Shown here: positions 7,371 through 17,328 of the stretch, piece by piece | How positions within the stretch are numbered: position 1 is the stretch's first letter | Layout: each line of letters opens with the position of its first letter | Assembly (NCBI RefSeq): GCF_004014775.2 | Contig: NZ_CP042809.1 | Span: 62,001-126,000 of the forward strand | DNA from: Acetobacter oryzoeni | Lineage (GTDB): Bacteria > Pseudomonadota > Alphaproteobacteria > Acetobacterales > Acetobacteraceae | Direction: 5' to 3' | DNA length: 64,000 nucleotides | Notes under the pieces: model-generated | Told to the model about the DNA's origin: nothing | The model's input: the letters and a program-made list of their open reading frames with translations, nothing else | Databases searched by the model: none | Position numbers and translations under genes: made by a program

Positions 7371-9024
7371 AACCATAAGGATCATGGCCGGGTCAGATTG
7401 GTTGCTTCACGATGCCATGCGGGAAGCCAGACGCGAAAAACTGACTTATGGTCTGCGTCACATCGCGTTCAATCCCGATGAACCCATGACAGACGTCCAA
7501 CTGGCAGAGTTTGCCAGACGGATATGTCTCGAATTCCATGCAGACCCTGAGCACATAACACTGGTCATCCATCAAAAGGACGGCAGCACTCATGGGCACC
7601 TTCTCCTCCCTGAATGGCAGCAGGACCATATTTTAGACAGTCGCTTTAGCTGGATACGATTAGAAAAACTTGCACGGCTGGAAGAAATCAGATTGGGTCA
7701 TGCTCTTGTCGCCGGACGCCATGACCGCTCGATTGCTAAAGCTTTACGTCAGGACGGCAAAGTCCATGAAGCAGAATTGATCGCGGCCCTTGTACCAGCA
7801 CAACCAGCAGACAAGCCACGTGCTGCCTATACCTCGCAGGCCCACCGCACAGCGGAAAGACAGGGACTTGACCTGCCAAAACTCAAACAGCTTGTTGCCT
7901 CTCTCTGGAACCGGTCTGACGGGTTAAAGCCTTTCCGTGCAGCACTGACAGAACATGGTCTGACCATGCGCGAAGGAGATCGCAAGGAGACCCGACCGGG
8001 TGCTCATATCATCGAATCCAGCGATGGTGTTCTGGTTGGTAGTTTTACCCGCCTGACAAAAGTACGCATGGCAGAATTTCGGAAACTTCTGACAGAAGAA
8101 CACACGCAGCCAAACGAAAAGTCGAAACTGGATATCAGAAGCACCCGTGTTCCCATCCGCATAACGTCAGAGAATGACCAGACTGGAATATTCTCCGCCC
8201 CCGACGCCTCACCTGCCCCCAACAGGAGTCCAAAACGTATCCGCCTACCACGCAGGAATAAAGCGATTGACGCACTCAGGCGCAGGCAGATGGAGGATGT
8301 GGACAGGCCAGCCGTCGTGCCACATACCCCGCCGAAACCATTGTATCCGCTGATTCTCAGCGATGAAGAAGCCCGTATCTGCCACCGGATCAGGCAGGCT
8401 ATTCTGGACCAGCAGGCTATCCTTGACCAGAGAGCGCCAGAAGAGGACTGGGCACCGCTGAAGAGGGAAGAAATGCTCACGAAATGGCGCAAAGCCCTCA
8501 CACCCTACCAGAAGCAACTGCGGAGCAGCTTTGCGCGTTACCATCGTGCCAAAAAAGAGTGGAAACAAGCTGACGAAAGCCGCTGGCAACGCATGACCGG
8601 ACGAGCCGGGAAACTGGAAAAAGTCTGCCAGCAGCTTTTGCTCAAATTTCTGGAAGTCCTGCGGTTTGTTGTACAGGCGTTGCTGCATATTGTCGGGTTG
8701 CGCTCAACACCGCCAGAACCTGTCCGGTCTATCCTGACAGAACAGGATAGACCTGTCCTTGAAGAATTCAGGAAACAGTATGATGCCGAATTTTCCGCCA
8801 TGGCTGATCCGGAAAAACTCGAACCATGGCTCCAGCATCGTTTTGACAGACTGGTGCAGGCGAGAACAGACCGTATCAGACAATGGGACAAGGCCCACCA
8901 AGCTGAAAAAGAAAGGGCGAGACAGGAAATCACCCGCCTGCGCTCAAAACTGGCTGCTCCAAAAGGCTTGAGGAACACCATGGCCATTGTCCCAATCAAA
9001 CCTCACATGGGACCATCGCCATAA
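7288..9024 (+). CDS. Relaxase/mobilization nuclease
   Basis: A 578-residue protein with the relaxase domain in residues 1-260. The metal-binding histidine motif is visible as VIHQKDGSTHGHLLLPE (H...D..THGH), near residue 93. The DNA-nicking Tyr is probably in the N-terminal region but cannot be fixed by eye. Residues 330-560 are charged and helical, with a hydrophobic patch near 455-470. It would nick oriT and pilot the strand to the recipient through a helper system. It overlaps mobC and is followed by a 125-bp gap before the restriction operon. Confidence 0.88.
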   Translation: MIIQESRIRTKSGADAIARHVLHGPKNETIRIMAGSDWLLHDAMREARREKLTYGLRHIAFNPDEPMTDVQLAEFARRICLEFHADPEHITLVIHQKDGSTHGHLLLPEWQQDHILDSRFSWIRLEKLARLEEIRLGHALVAGRHDRSIAKALRQDGKVHEAELIAALVPAQPADKPRAAYTSQAHRTAERQGLDLPKLKQLVASLWNRSDGLKPFRAALTEHGLTMREGDRKETRPGAHIIESSDGVLVGSFTRLTKVRMAEFRKLLTEEHTQPNEKSKLDIRSTRVPIRITSENDQTGIFSAPDASPAPNRSPKRIRLPRRNKAIDALRRRQMEDVDRPAVVPHTPPKPLYPLILSDEEARICHRIRQAILDQQAILDQRAPEEDWAPLKREEMLTKWRKALTPYQKQLRSSFARYHRAKKEWKQADESRWQRMTGRAGKLEKVCQQLLLKFLEVLRFVVQALLHIVGLRSTPPEPVRSILTEQDRPVLEEFRKQYDAEFSAMADPEKLEPWLQHRFDRLVQARTDRIRQWDKAHQAEKERARQEITRLRSKLAAPKGLRNTMAIVPIKPHMGPSP

Positions 9025-9149
9025 AATCCCGGTTCACCACCTGCACACGGTGCCAGACAGACCTCTATCCCGCCATTGCCTCTCGACCAGATGGCCAGTT
9101 TCCGTCAAACTGGATTATCTGATTTTTCTGAGAAACAAGGCTTTCTTTC

Positions 9150-10763
9150 ATGCCCCGCGGTCGCCCTCGCAAGAACCCTGATGCTGCCCCTGCTCCCAAG
9201 AAAACCACCAAAGCGAGCAAGGCCAAGGCAGCGAGCGCGACGCTGGGCTTTGAACAGCAGATGTTTCTGGCGGCTGACAAGTTGCGCAAGAACCTTGAAC
9301 CCTCAGATTACAAGCATGTGGCCCTTGGCCTGATCTTCCTACGCTATATCTCCACGGCCTTTGAAGCCCGCCATGCTGAACTGATACTGGATGATCCGGC
9401 AGCAGCGGAAGACCCCGACGAATATCTGGCTGAAAACATCTTCTGGGTGCCCGAGACTGCCCGCTGGTCTCACCTGAGAGACAACGCCCGGTCCTCCAGC
9501 ATCGGCAAACTCATTGATGAAGCCATGCTGGCCATTGAAAAAGCCAACCCGGACCAGCTCAAGGGGGTTCTGCCCAAGGATTACGGACGACCTGCCCTTG
9601 ATAGCGTGATGCTGGGGGAACTGATCGACCTGATCTCTGACATCGGCATGGGCGATACGGACGATAAGGCGCGGGACGTGCTGGGTCGGGTATACGAATA
9701 CTTCCTTGGCGGGTTTGCCGGAGCCGAAGGCAAGCGCGGGGGCGAGTTCTACACGCCTTCCAGCGTGGTGCGCACGCTGGTCTCCATGCTCGAACCCTAT
9801 AAGGGCCGGGTGTATGACCCATGCTGTGGCTCTGGTGGCATGTTCGTGCAGTCTGAACGCTTTGTGGAAACCCATGGCGGCAAGCTGGGTGACATTGCCA
9901 TTTACGGGCAGGAGAGCAACCACACCACATGGCGTCTGGCCCGCATGAACCTTGCCGTGCGCGGTATTGGCGCGGATATCCGCTGGAACAATGAAGGCAG
10001 CTTTCTACGTGATGAACTGAAAGACCTGCGCTTTGACTATATTCTGGCCAACCCGCCCTTTAACGTGTCGGACTGGTGGAATGCATCCCTGGAGGAAGAC
10101 CCGCGCTGGCAGTATGGCAAACCGCCTGCGGGCAATGCCAACTATGCGTGGCTCCAGCATATCCTGTGGCATCTGGCCCCCGACGGCACCGCTGGCGTGG
10201 TGCTGGCCAATGGCTCCATGTCCTCCAACCAGAACAGCGAAGGCGAAATCCGCCGCAGGATGGTGGAAGCCGATGTGGTGGATTGCATGGTGGCCCTGCC
10301 CGGTCAGCTTTTCTATTCCACGCAGATTCCAGCCTGCCTGTGGTTCCTCACCCGCACCAAAAAGCAAAAGGACTGGCGAGACCGGCGCGGAGAAATCCTG
10401 TTCATTGACGCCCGCAAGCTGGGCAAGCTTGTTGACCGCACCCGCCGGGAGCTGACGGACGAGGACGTGGCCCGCATTGCCGACACCTACCACGCATGGC
10501 GTGGAGAAAAGGACGCGGGCACCTATGAGGATAGTCCAGGCTTCTGCAAATCTGCCACACTGGATGAAGTGGAACAGCACGGCTTTGTGCTGACACCGGG
10601 CCGCTACGTGGGCGCAGAGGAGGCCGAAGAAGACAGTGTGCCATTTACCGAACGCTTTGCAGCCCTTGAGAAGACCCTGAAAGAACAGTTTGCGCAGGGT
10701 GAAGAACTGAATGCGAAAATTACCGCCTCCCTGAAGCTGATCGTGCAGAAGGAAAGCACGTGA
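9150..10763 (+). CDS. hsdM: Type I restriction-modification methylase subunit HsdM
   Basis: A 537-residue N6-adenine methylase. After a Lys/Ala-rich tail of about 30 residues comes the N-terminal helical domain typical of HsdM. The SAM-binding motif I is [13 protein letters not shown] (about residue 228) and the catalytic motif IV is ILANPPFN (about 297). The length is normal. It methylates host DNA with HsdS and forms the core of the restriction complex. It is the first gene of a tightly overlapping operon (hsdM, HEPN, MNT, hsdS, hsdR); each following gene starts inside an ATGA or GTGA overlap. No strong ribosome-binding site precedes it. Confidence 0.95.
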   Translation: MPRGRPRKNPDAAPAPKKTTKASKAKAASATLGFEQQMFLAADKLRKNLEPSDYKHVALGLIFLRYISTAFEARHAELILDDPAAAEDPDEYLAENIFWVPETARWSHLRDNARSSSIGKLIDEAMLAIEKANPDQLKGVLPKDYGRPALDSVMLGELIDLISDIGMGDTDDKARDVLGRVYEYFLGGFAGAEGKRGGEFYTPSSVVRTLVSMLEPYKGRVYDPCCGSGGMFVQSERFVETHGGKLGDIAIYGQESNHTTWRLARMNLAVRGIGADIRWNNEGSFLRDELKDLRFDYILANPPFNVSDWWNASLEEDPRWQYGKPPAGNANYAWLQHILWHLAPDGTAGVVLANGSMSSNQNSEGEIRRRMVEADVVDCMVALPGQLFYSTQIPACLWFLTRTKKQKDWRDRRGEILFIDARKLGKLVDRTRRELTDEDVARIADTYHAWRGEKDAGTYEDSPGFCKSATLDEVEQHGFVLTPGRYVGAEEAEEDSVPFTERFAALEKTLKEQFAQGEELNAKITASLKLIVQKEST

Positions 10764-11164
10764 TGCTGTATCTCACCCCTCTGGAACGCGCGCTTGACCG
10801 GCTTAAGGAAGGCTGGGCGCGTCACCTTGCGCAGCCCAACGACGAGCAGTTACGGGACGGCCTGATCCAGCGTTTCGAGTTTACCTATGAACTCAGCCAC
10901 AAGACCCTGAAGCGCTTTCTGGAAGCCAATTCTGCCTCCCCCGAGGAATATGACCGCATGGGCTTTCCGGACATGATCCGCTCCGCCAACGAGGCCGGAT
11001 TGCTCAAAAGCGCATGGCCCCAGTGGAGCGTGTTTCGCAAAATGCGTAACCTGACCAGCCATACTTATAACGAGGCCACAGCCAAACAGGTTGTGGCCAC
11101 CATTCCAGACTTTATTGCGGAAGCCCAATTTATGCTGGCCACGCTGAAAGAGCGCACAGCGTGA
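10760..11164 (+). CDS. HEPN toxin, HepT/HI0074 type
   Basis: A 134-residue all-helical HEPN protein of the 'nucleotidyltransferase substrate-binding' family. It carries the RNase motif R-x4-H-x-Y as RNLTSHTY, with Arg96, His101 and Tyr103 all present. Known HepT proteins are RNases silenced when the partner MntA adds AMP to the motif Tyr. Its start overlaps hsdM by 4 bp and its stop overlaps the MNT gene by 4 bp, so it is built into the restriction operon rather than inserted beside it. Intact active-site residues suggest it works. Confidence 0.9.
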   Translation: MMLYLTPLERALDRLKEGWARHLAQPNDEQLRDGLIQRFEFTYELSHKTLKRFLEANSASPEEYDRMGFPDMIRSANEAGLLKSAWPQWSVFRKMRNLTSHTYNEATAKQVVATIPDFIAEAQFMLATLKERTA

Positions 11165-11508
11165 CAGGACAGATCGACATCACGCCCGAAGAGCGGACTA
11201 TCGTGCTGCGAATACTCAACGAGATTGTGCCCGACCGTGAAGTGAGGGCTTTTGGCTCGCGCGTGACAGGCAAAGCCAAGCCTTTTTCTGATCTTGATCT
11301 GGCGGTTATGGGTGATGAACCTTTGCCTTTGGAGACGCGAGCACGATTGGAAGAAACCTTCTCAGAGTCTGATCTTCCATGGAAAGTTGACGTATTGGAT
11401 TGGAAACTAACGGAAAGAAATTTTCAAAATCTAGTACTTAGCAGAAATGTTTTATTGAAAAAAACTATCTATAATAGCACAAAAAATGATGATGAAGCTT
11501 TAGCATGA
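11161..11508 (+). CDS. MNT-domain nucleotidyltransferase antitoxin, MntA/HI0073 type
   Basis: A 115-residue minimal nucleotidyltransferase starting with GTG inside the end of the HEPN gene. The catalytic signature G-S-R-x9-D-x-D is clear: FGSRVTG (Gly32-Arg34), then SDLDLAV with Asp44 and Asp46. Proteins of this kind AMPylate the HEPN toxin and so act as its antitoxin. The last third is AT-rich compared with the start, a composition change that continues into hsdS. A 4-bp overlap leads into hsdS. Confidence 0.9.
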   Translation: MTGQIDITPEERTIVLRILNEIVPDREVRAFGSRVTGKAKPFSDLDLAVMGDEPLPLETRARLEETFSESDLPWKVDVLDWKLTERNFQNLVLSRNVLLKKTIYNSTKNDDEALA

Positions 11509-12815
11509 AAAACCGTGATATTAAACTTTCTGATCTTATCGATATTAAACATGGCTTTGCTTTCAAGGGTGAATTTTTCTCCGATATACCCACAGCTTAC
11601 ATTCTCACCACTCCTGGAAACTTTGCCATCGGCGGTGGTTTCCAATGGGGAAAAATAAAATATTACAATGGTTCATTACCTGATGAATATTGTTTATCTG
11701 AAGGCGATATTATCGTCACTATGACGGATTTAAGCAAAGAAGCGGATACTCTTGGTTATGCTGCCTCGGTCCCTAAATCTGCAAAAATATTATTACATAA
11801 TCAACGTATCGGAAAAATTATTCCGAAAAAAAGAGACGTTAACCTTCGATTTATTTACTGGCTTATGCGATCACCCGCCTACAGAAACGAGATTTTAGCA
11901 AGCTATACAGGATCTACAGTAAAGCACACCTCCCCCTCTCGTATTCTTTCTTTCGAATTTCACTATCCTTCACCAGAAGATCAATGTCGAATAGCATTAA
12001 TATTAGACTTTCTCGACGACAAAATAGACCTCAATCGTCGAACAAACGAAACGCTGGAAGCCATGGCGCGAGCGTTGTTTCGGGACTGGTTTGTCGATTT
12101 TGGCCCGACACGGGCAAAAATGGCCGGAGAAGCCCCTTACCTCTCCCCAGAACTGTGGGAGCTATTTCCCGCTATGCTGGATGAGGAGGGGAAGCCCGAG
12201 GGGTGGCATATTTCATCCATCGGTGATGAAACTGATATTGTCGGTGGATCAACTCCGAGCACCAGCAATCCAATTTTCTGGAATGGTGACCATTACTGGG
12301 CCACACCTAAGGACTTGTCTGGTCTTAATTCTCCCGTTCTTTCCGATACCTCCCGCAAAATCACAGAGGAAGGCCTAACGCAAATTTCTTCAGGGCTTTT
12401 ACCTTCTGGCTCTGTGGTTCTTTCGTCACGAGCACCAGTTGGCTATACAGCAATCACAACAGTCCCGCTTGCCATAAATCAGGGCTTTATCGGAATAAAA
12501 TGCACGCAAAGCTTATCCGCTCCGTTCATCTTACTTTGGTTGAAGGAAAGTATGGAACTGATTTTGCAAAATGCTAATGGCTCTACATTCCAAGAGATCA
12601 GCAAAAAGAATTTTCGTCCTCTACCTATCATAAAGGCATCACTCGACCTGCTAAAAGCGTTTAACACCCAAAGTCAGGGAATCTTTGATAAGATTATTGC
12701 AAGTGAAGCAGAATCTCGCACCCTCGCCCAACTCCGAGACCTGCTCCTCCCCAAGCTCATGTCCGGCGAGATCAGCATCCGGGACGCTGAAAAGATGGTG
12801 GAAGACGCGGCATGA
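11505..12815 (+). CDS. hsdS: Type I specificity subunit HsdS
   Basis: A 436-residue HsdS with two target-recognition domains (about residues 1-150 and 235-390). Each is followed by a conserved helix region: LDDKIDLNRRTNETLEAMAR near 175 and LAQLRDLLLPKLMSGEI near 410. It sets the bipartite DNA sequence recognised by the complex. The first domain and part of the second are clearly more AT-rich than hsdM and hsdR, the usual sign of recognition domains exchanged between strains. It overlaps the genes on both sides by 4 bp. Confidence 0.95.
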   Translation: MKNRDIKLSDLIDIKHGFAFKGEFFSDIPTAYILTTPGNFAIGGGFQWGKIKYYNGSLPDEYCLSEGDIIVTMTDLSKEADTLGYAASVPKSAKILLHNQRIGKIIPKKRDVNLRFIYWLMRSPAYRNEILASYTGSTVKHTSPSRILSFEFHYPSPEDQCRIALILDFLDDKIDLNRRTNETLEAMARALFRDWFVDFGPTRAKMAGEAPYLSPELWELFPAMLDEEGKPEGWHISSIGDETDIVGGSTPSTSNPIFWNGDHYWATPKDLSGLNSPVLSDTSRKITEEGLTQISSGLLPSGSVVLSSRAPVGYTAITTVPLAINQGFIGIKCTQSLSAPFILLWLKESMELILQNANGSTFQEISKKNFRPLPIIKASLDLLKAFNTQSQGIFDKIIASEAESRTLAQLRDLLLPKLMSGEISIRDAEKMVEDAA

Positions 12816-15800
12816 GCTTTCTGTCCGAAAACGAGATCGAAGACTGGGCCTGCGACATTCTGCGCGAATGTGGCTACGCCATTGTCTGGGGGCCAGATAT
12901 TGCCCCCGGTGGCAAAAAGCCCGAACGCGCCTCGTTATCGGACGTCATTCTGGAAAAACGCCTGCGGGCAGCCATAGACAGGTTAAATCCGCATCTTCTC
13001 CAAGCCTCACGCGATGAAGCCCTGCTGGCCCTGATCCGTGAAGACACGCCCGACCATGTGGACGAAAACCGTCGCCTGCATGACTATCTGGTTAATGGCG
13101 TGCCGGTGGATGTCGTGCGCGAGGACGGCACACAGTCTGGCGACCGGGTGCGCCTGCTGGATTTTGAGAACCCTGAGAGCAATGACTTTCTGGTCGTGCG
13201 CCAGTTTGTCATTGAAAAGGACGAAGCCAACCGCAGGCCAGACCTTGTTCTGTTCGTCAACGGTATGCCACTTGGGGTGATTGAACTCAAAAGCCCCAGT
13301 TCCGAGAACGCGACGCTGGATTCCGCATGGAACCAGTTCCAGACCTACCGCAGCCTTATTCCCTCTCTGTTCCGCCTCAATGAAGCGTTAATGATTTCAG
13401 ATGGTACACAGGCGCGCGTTGGCTCGCTCACTGCCGACCGTGACCGCTTCATGCCATGGCGCACGATCAACGGCGAAGACCTGATCGCCAAAAACCATGA
13501 GGAAATGGAAACCGTGCTGCGGGGCGTGTTCACCCCACACTGGTTTCTGGGCCTGATCCGCGACTTTGTGCTGTTTGGCGAAAAGAACGGCAGCCCCATC
13601 AAAATTCTGGCGGGCTATCACCAGTTCCATGCCTGCCGAAAGGCCGTGGCGCAGACTGTGCGGGCCTCTGCCTCGGATGGAGACCGTAAAGTCGGGGTGG
13701 TCTGGCACACGCAGGGGTCTGGCAAGAGCCTGCTCATGACCTTCTATGCTGGTGTGATTGCCCGCCACCCGGAGATGGAAAACCCCACCATCATTGTGCT
13801 GACAGACCGCAATGATCTGGATGAGCAGCTCTTCACCACCTTCTCCGGCGCACAGGCTTTGTTGCGCCAAACACCGGAACAGGCGGACAGCCGGGAGGAT
13901 TTGCAGAAACTCCTCCGGCGCACCTCGGGCGGTGTCATCTTTACCACCTTGCAGAAGTTCCAGCCTGAAGACGGGGAAACCAGCCTGCCCATGCTGACCG
14001 ACCGACGCAATGTGGTGGTCATGGCGGATGAGGCGCACCGCAGCCAGTATGGGCTGGAAGCCAAGTTCAACCCCAAAACCGGCAAAATGACTTATGGGTT
14101 TGCCAAATACCTGCGCGACGCCCTGCCCAATGCATCCTTTATCGGCTTTACCGGCACCCCCATTGAAAATGCCGATGTGAACACACGCGGTATTTTTGGC
14201 GAGTACATCGACATTTACGACATCGCGCAGGCTGTCGAAGATGGGGCAACCGTGCCCATCTATTACGAAAGCCGCCTTGTGCGCATCGAACTGGATGAAG
14301 ACCTCAAGGAAGAGCTGGACGACGAACTGGCGGATATTGTCGAAGGACTTTCCGAGAACGAGGAACACAAGCTCAGCCAGAAATACTCTCGCGTAGAAGC
14401 TTTGGTCGGCTCGGAACCCCGCCTGCGTCGGATAGCCGAAGACCTTGTGACCCACTTTGAAAACCGCCTGACTGCCCTTGAAGGTAAAGGCATGATCGTG
14501 GGCATGAGCCGTGCCATCTGTGTGGCGCTGTATAACGAGATCATCCACCTACGCCCCACATGGCATAGCGATGATGACAATGAAGGGGCCATCAAGGTGG
14601 TGATGACCGGCAGTTCATCCGACCCTGCCGGGTTCCAACCTCATATTGGCAAGAAGTCCAAGGCCCGACGTGAATTGCTGGCAAAGCGCATGAAGGACAA
14701 TAATGACCCGCTCCGGCTGGTTATTGTGCGCGACATGTGGCTGACGGGTTTTGACGTGCCTTCCATGCACACCATGTATGTAGACAAGCCCATGCGCGGG
14801 CACGGGCTGATGCAGGCCATTGCCCGCGTCAACCGCGTGTTCAAGGGTAAACCCGGCGGTCTGGTGGTGGACTATATCGGTCTTGCCCAGAACCTGAAGA
14901 CAGCTCTGGGCGAATACTCCGCCGGAGACCGCGAACAGGTCGGCATCGACGAAGGCGTGGCCATCCGCGCCTTGCAGGAACGCTACGAAGTCGTGCGAGC
15001 CATGTTCAATCCCGGTCAGCCAGGCGGCTTTGACTACCGCCCTGCCTTGCAGGATGGCGCGACACCCAACGTCAAGCTGTCCATCATGGCCGGAGCGCTT
15101 GACCATATTCTGGGCCAGCAGCAACGCGCCATGGCATCCGCGAAAAATGACGAAGAGCGTAAGGCCGCCCAGAAGCGCTACCCGGATGCCGTCAAGGCGC
15201 TCTCGGTCGCCTTTGCGCTGGCTTCTGCCAGTGATGAAGCCGCCAAATTGCGCGATGAAATAGGGTTTTTCGAGGCGGTCAGAGCGGCTCTGGTCAAAAG
15301 CGTGAGCAATGGCACCGATGGGCGCAGTGCGCAGGAGCGCGAACTGGCCATCAAGCAACTGGTCAGCAAGGCGGTTATTTCAACCGATATCATCGACATT
15401 ATGGAAGCCGCAGGCATTGGAAAGCCTGATATTTCCATCCTCTCGGACGCCTTCTTGCAGGAAGTGCGGGAAATGCCCCAGCGTAATCTGGCTATTGAGG
15501 CGCTCAAGAAGCTGCTGGAAGGCCAGATCCGTAGCCGAACCCGCTCCAACATCACGGAAGCCGAAGCCTTTTCACAACGGCTGGAACAGGCTGTTGCCCG
15601 CTACCATGCCAACGCCCTGACGTCCGCTCAAATTCTGGATGAGCTGATCCGGATGGCCCGAGACATGGCCTCTGCCCGTGACCGGGGAGAGGAACTGGGT
15701 CTGACACAGGAAGAAATCGCCTTCTATGACGCACTAGCCCAGAACCAGAGCGCCAAGGACGCCATGGGCGACCCCAGCCTGCGGGTTATCGCCACAGCAC

Positions 15801-16000
15801 TGGTGAAGACCATTCGGGAGAATGCCACAGTGGACTGGACCGTCATGGCGCAAGCCCGCGCCAAGATGCGGACTTCCGTCAAACGCCTGCTGCGCCAGTA
15901 TGGATACCCGCCGGATATGGAAGCGGAAGCAGTCAAACATATTCTGCGTCAGGCGGAACAGTTTGCGCCCATTTGGGCTGATTCAGGAAAAACTTCTTGA
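12812..16000 (+). CDS. hsdR: Type I restriction endonuclease subunit HsdR
   Basis: A 1062-residue motor-nuclease of normal length. The PD-(D/E)XK nuclease is at residues 145-170 (RPDLVLFVNG...GVIELKSP). The helicase motor shows Walker A (TQGSGKSLLMTFYAG, about 308), motif II DEAHRS (about 408), the FIGFTGTPIE block and the late motif in AIARVNRVFKGKPGG. With HsdM and HsdS it translocates unmodified DNA and cuts it at a distance. The gene appears intact, so the system should be functional. It ends the hsd operon; an AT-rich 44-bp gap leads to the next gene. Confidence 0.95.
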   Translation: MSFLSENEIEDWACDILRECGYAIVWGPDIAPGGKKPERASLSDVILEKRLRAAIDRLNPHLLQASRDEALLALIREDTPDHVDENRRLHDYLVNGVPVDVVREDGTQSGDRVRLLDFENPESNDFLVVRQFVIEKDEANRRPDLVLFVNGMPLGVIELKSPSSENATLDSAWNQFQTYRSLIPSLFRLNEALMISDGTQARVGSLTADRDRFMPWRTINGEDLIAKNHEEMETVLRGVFTPHWFLGLIRDFVLFGEKNGSPIKILAGYHQFHACRKAVAQTVRASASDGDRKVGVVWHTQGSGKSLLMTFYAGVIARHPEMENPTIIVLTDRNDLDEQLFTTFSGAQALLRQTPEQADSREDLQKLLRRTSGGVIFTTLQKFQPEDGETSLPMLTDRRNVVVMADEAHRSQYGLEAKFNPKTGKMTYGFAKYLRDALPNASFIGFTGTPIENADVNTRGIFGEYIDIYDIAQAVEDGATVPIYYESRLVRIELDEDLKEELDDELADIVEGLSENEEHKLSQKYSRVEALVGSEPRLRRIAEDLVTHFENRLTALEGKGMIVGMSRAICVALYNEIIHLRPTWHSDDDNEGAIKVVMTGSSSDPAGFQPHIGKKSKARRELLAKRMKDNNDPLRLVIVRDMWLTGFDVPSMHTMYVDKPMRGHGLMQAIARVNRVFKGKPGGLVVDYIGLAQNLKTALGEYSAGDREQVGIDEGVAIRALQERYEVVRAMFNPGQPGGFDYRPALQDGATPNVKLSIMAGALDHILGQQQRAMASAKNDEERKAAQKRYPDAVKALSVAFALASASDEAAKLRDEIGFFEAVRAALVKSVSNGTDGRSAQERELAIKQLVSKAVISTDIIDIMEAAGIGKPDISILSDAFLQEVREMPQRNLAIEALKKLLEGQIRSRTRSNITEAEAFSQRLEQAVARYHANALTSAQILDELIRMARDMASARDRGEELGLTQEEIAFYDALAQNQSAKDAMGDPSLRVIATALVKTIRENATVDWTVMAQARAKMRTSVKRLLRQYGYPPDMEAEAVKHILRQAEQFAPIWADSGKTS

Positions 16001-16044
16001 GAGTTAAATAAAAAATCACTTGATAAAATAAAGGGATATATAAA

Positions 16045-17217
16045 GTGGACGTCAGAAAAATATTCAAAGCAGCCAGTGACAAGCTTATGGCCGAATTCGT
16101 TCAAAGCGGAGAGATCCATCACCAAGGCGGAAAAGGCACTTTACGTGAAGATGCATTCAGTGACTTTCTTAGTAAGCAACTGCCAAGCCGATATGCAATT
16201 GGCAGAGGAGAAGTCATCAACTCTGAAAATTTTACTAGTGGTCAAATAGATTTAATTATTCATGATCCGTTTTATTGTCCTAAAATTGTATCATCTCCTT
16301 TTCATTCTGTATTTCCAATTGAAAGTATCTACGGAGCCATCAGTATAAAATCAACTTTAAACAGCACTCAATTGCAAGAAGCATATCAAAATATAGAATC
16401 TTTTCATAAAATAGTTATTAGAAAACCTTTTACTATTGGAGGAAATGGATTTCAATCAGGCATAAGTTACCCGCATCCAGTCACCGCAGTAGTCGCTTAT
16501 AAGACTGATAGAAGCCTTGAATCCATTTCTGAACAAGTTAGAAAACTTGATGAAAATATAGAAGATATAACCTGCCGCCCTGATTTTATTTGCATTCTTG
16601 AAAAAGGAATCATTGGCCCTCGGAATATACTTAGAGGTGATTTTAATTCCTTCCAACTTCCATCAGACATTACAGATTTATGCTCTTTAAGGAAAACTGG
16701 GCGGCACACCTTATTAAAAGTTTATTTGCAATTACTGAGAGAAATTAATAAAATCACACTTCGGCCATTAGACTTAGAAAACTATGAAAACATGCCTCAA
16801 ATAGTTGGCCGCTTTCGAGTCAGAAGGCACGATTCATTTGCCCGTTTAGAAAATGATGTTACTCCTACCAATGCAACACGACTGACAAAACTGGCTATAC
16901 AAACAATTGTTGAACAATCGGTCCAAATGACAAGAAGAGAGGTTTTCGAAGCATGGTTTGGTCAACCAATGAATGACCCGAATAATACAATGGCATTAGA
17001 TGCCATTGTCCCCTGCTTTAATCCGCGACATCTCCCTCCTATGTCACCCACATACATACAAGAACGTAATTCCGGACAAAAACCATCTGTAGAAGTTTTT
17101 CACCCCTATCAAATAGAAATTGATAACATTGAGTATTTTGTAGACTTCAGCTCACTTCCTCCAAATTCATTTGAAGAAAATCCAGATTTAACGTTTGAAG
17201 AACTAATGTCAGGTTGA
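16045..17217 (+). CDS. DUF6602-like protein of the defence island
   Basis: A 390-residue soluble protein starting with GTG. It resembles the DUF6602 family, with an N-terminal block (KGTLREDAFSDFLSKQLPSR, then GRGEVINS) followed by GQIDLIIHD and IYGAISIKSTL. The Asp...x-x-Lys spacing recalls a PD-(D/E)XK nuclease core, but the residue two before Lys is Ser rather than Glu or Gln. The gene is distinctly AT-rich, like the hsdS recognition domains. It lies 44 bp after hsdR on the same strand and may be co-transcribed, suggesting an accessory defence role; function unproven. Confidence 0.65.
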   Translation: MDVRKIFKAASDKLMAEFVQSGEIHHQGGKGTLREDAFSDFLSKQLPSRYAIGRGEVINSENFTSGQIDLIIHDPFYCPKIVSSPFHSVFPIESIYGAISIKSTLNSTQLQEAYQNIESFHKIVIRKPFTIGGNGFQSGISYPHPVTAVVAYKTDRSLESISEQVRKLDENIEDITCRPDFICILEKGIIGPRNILRGDFNSFQLPSDITDLCSLRKTGRHTLLKVYLQLLREINKITLRPLDLENYENMPQIVGRFRVRRHDSFARLENDVTPTNATRLTKLAIQTIVEQSVQMTRREVFEAWFGQPMNDPNNTMALDAIVPCFNPRHLPPMSPTYIQERNSGQKPSVEVFHPYQIEIDNIEYFVDFSSLPPNSFEENPDLTFEELMSG

Positions 17218-17242
17218 AATGCGCCATTTCTGCACATAGTTC

Positions 17243-17256
17243 AAACATTAATGTTT
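17243..17256. repeat. Perfect 14-bp palindrome near the right island end
   Basis: AAACATTAATGTTT is perfectly self-complementary and lies between the last island gene and the right tRNA-like boundary. It could be a protein-binding site or chance in AT-rich DNA. Confidence 0.3.
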
Positions 17257-17328
17257 CCAGAATGTTTAACCGATGTTAAGAGAAGAACTACCAACTTGAA
17301 GACAGCACGTCGCATTCTTTTTGCTGTT

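Noticed and set aside
13397..14548. Long antisense open frame inside hsdR (383 codons)
   Set aside because: It is a mirror of the high-GC codon pattern of hsdR, which has all its motifs in the sense frame. Similar antisense frames lie opposite the MocR gene (44532-46046) and the methylase-helicase.
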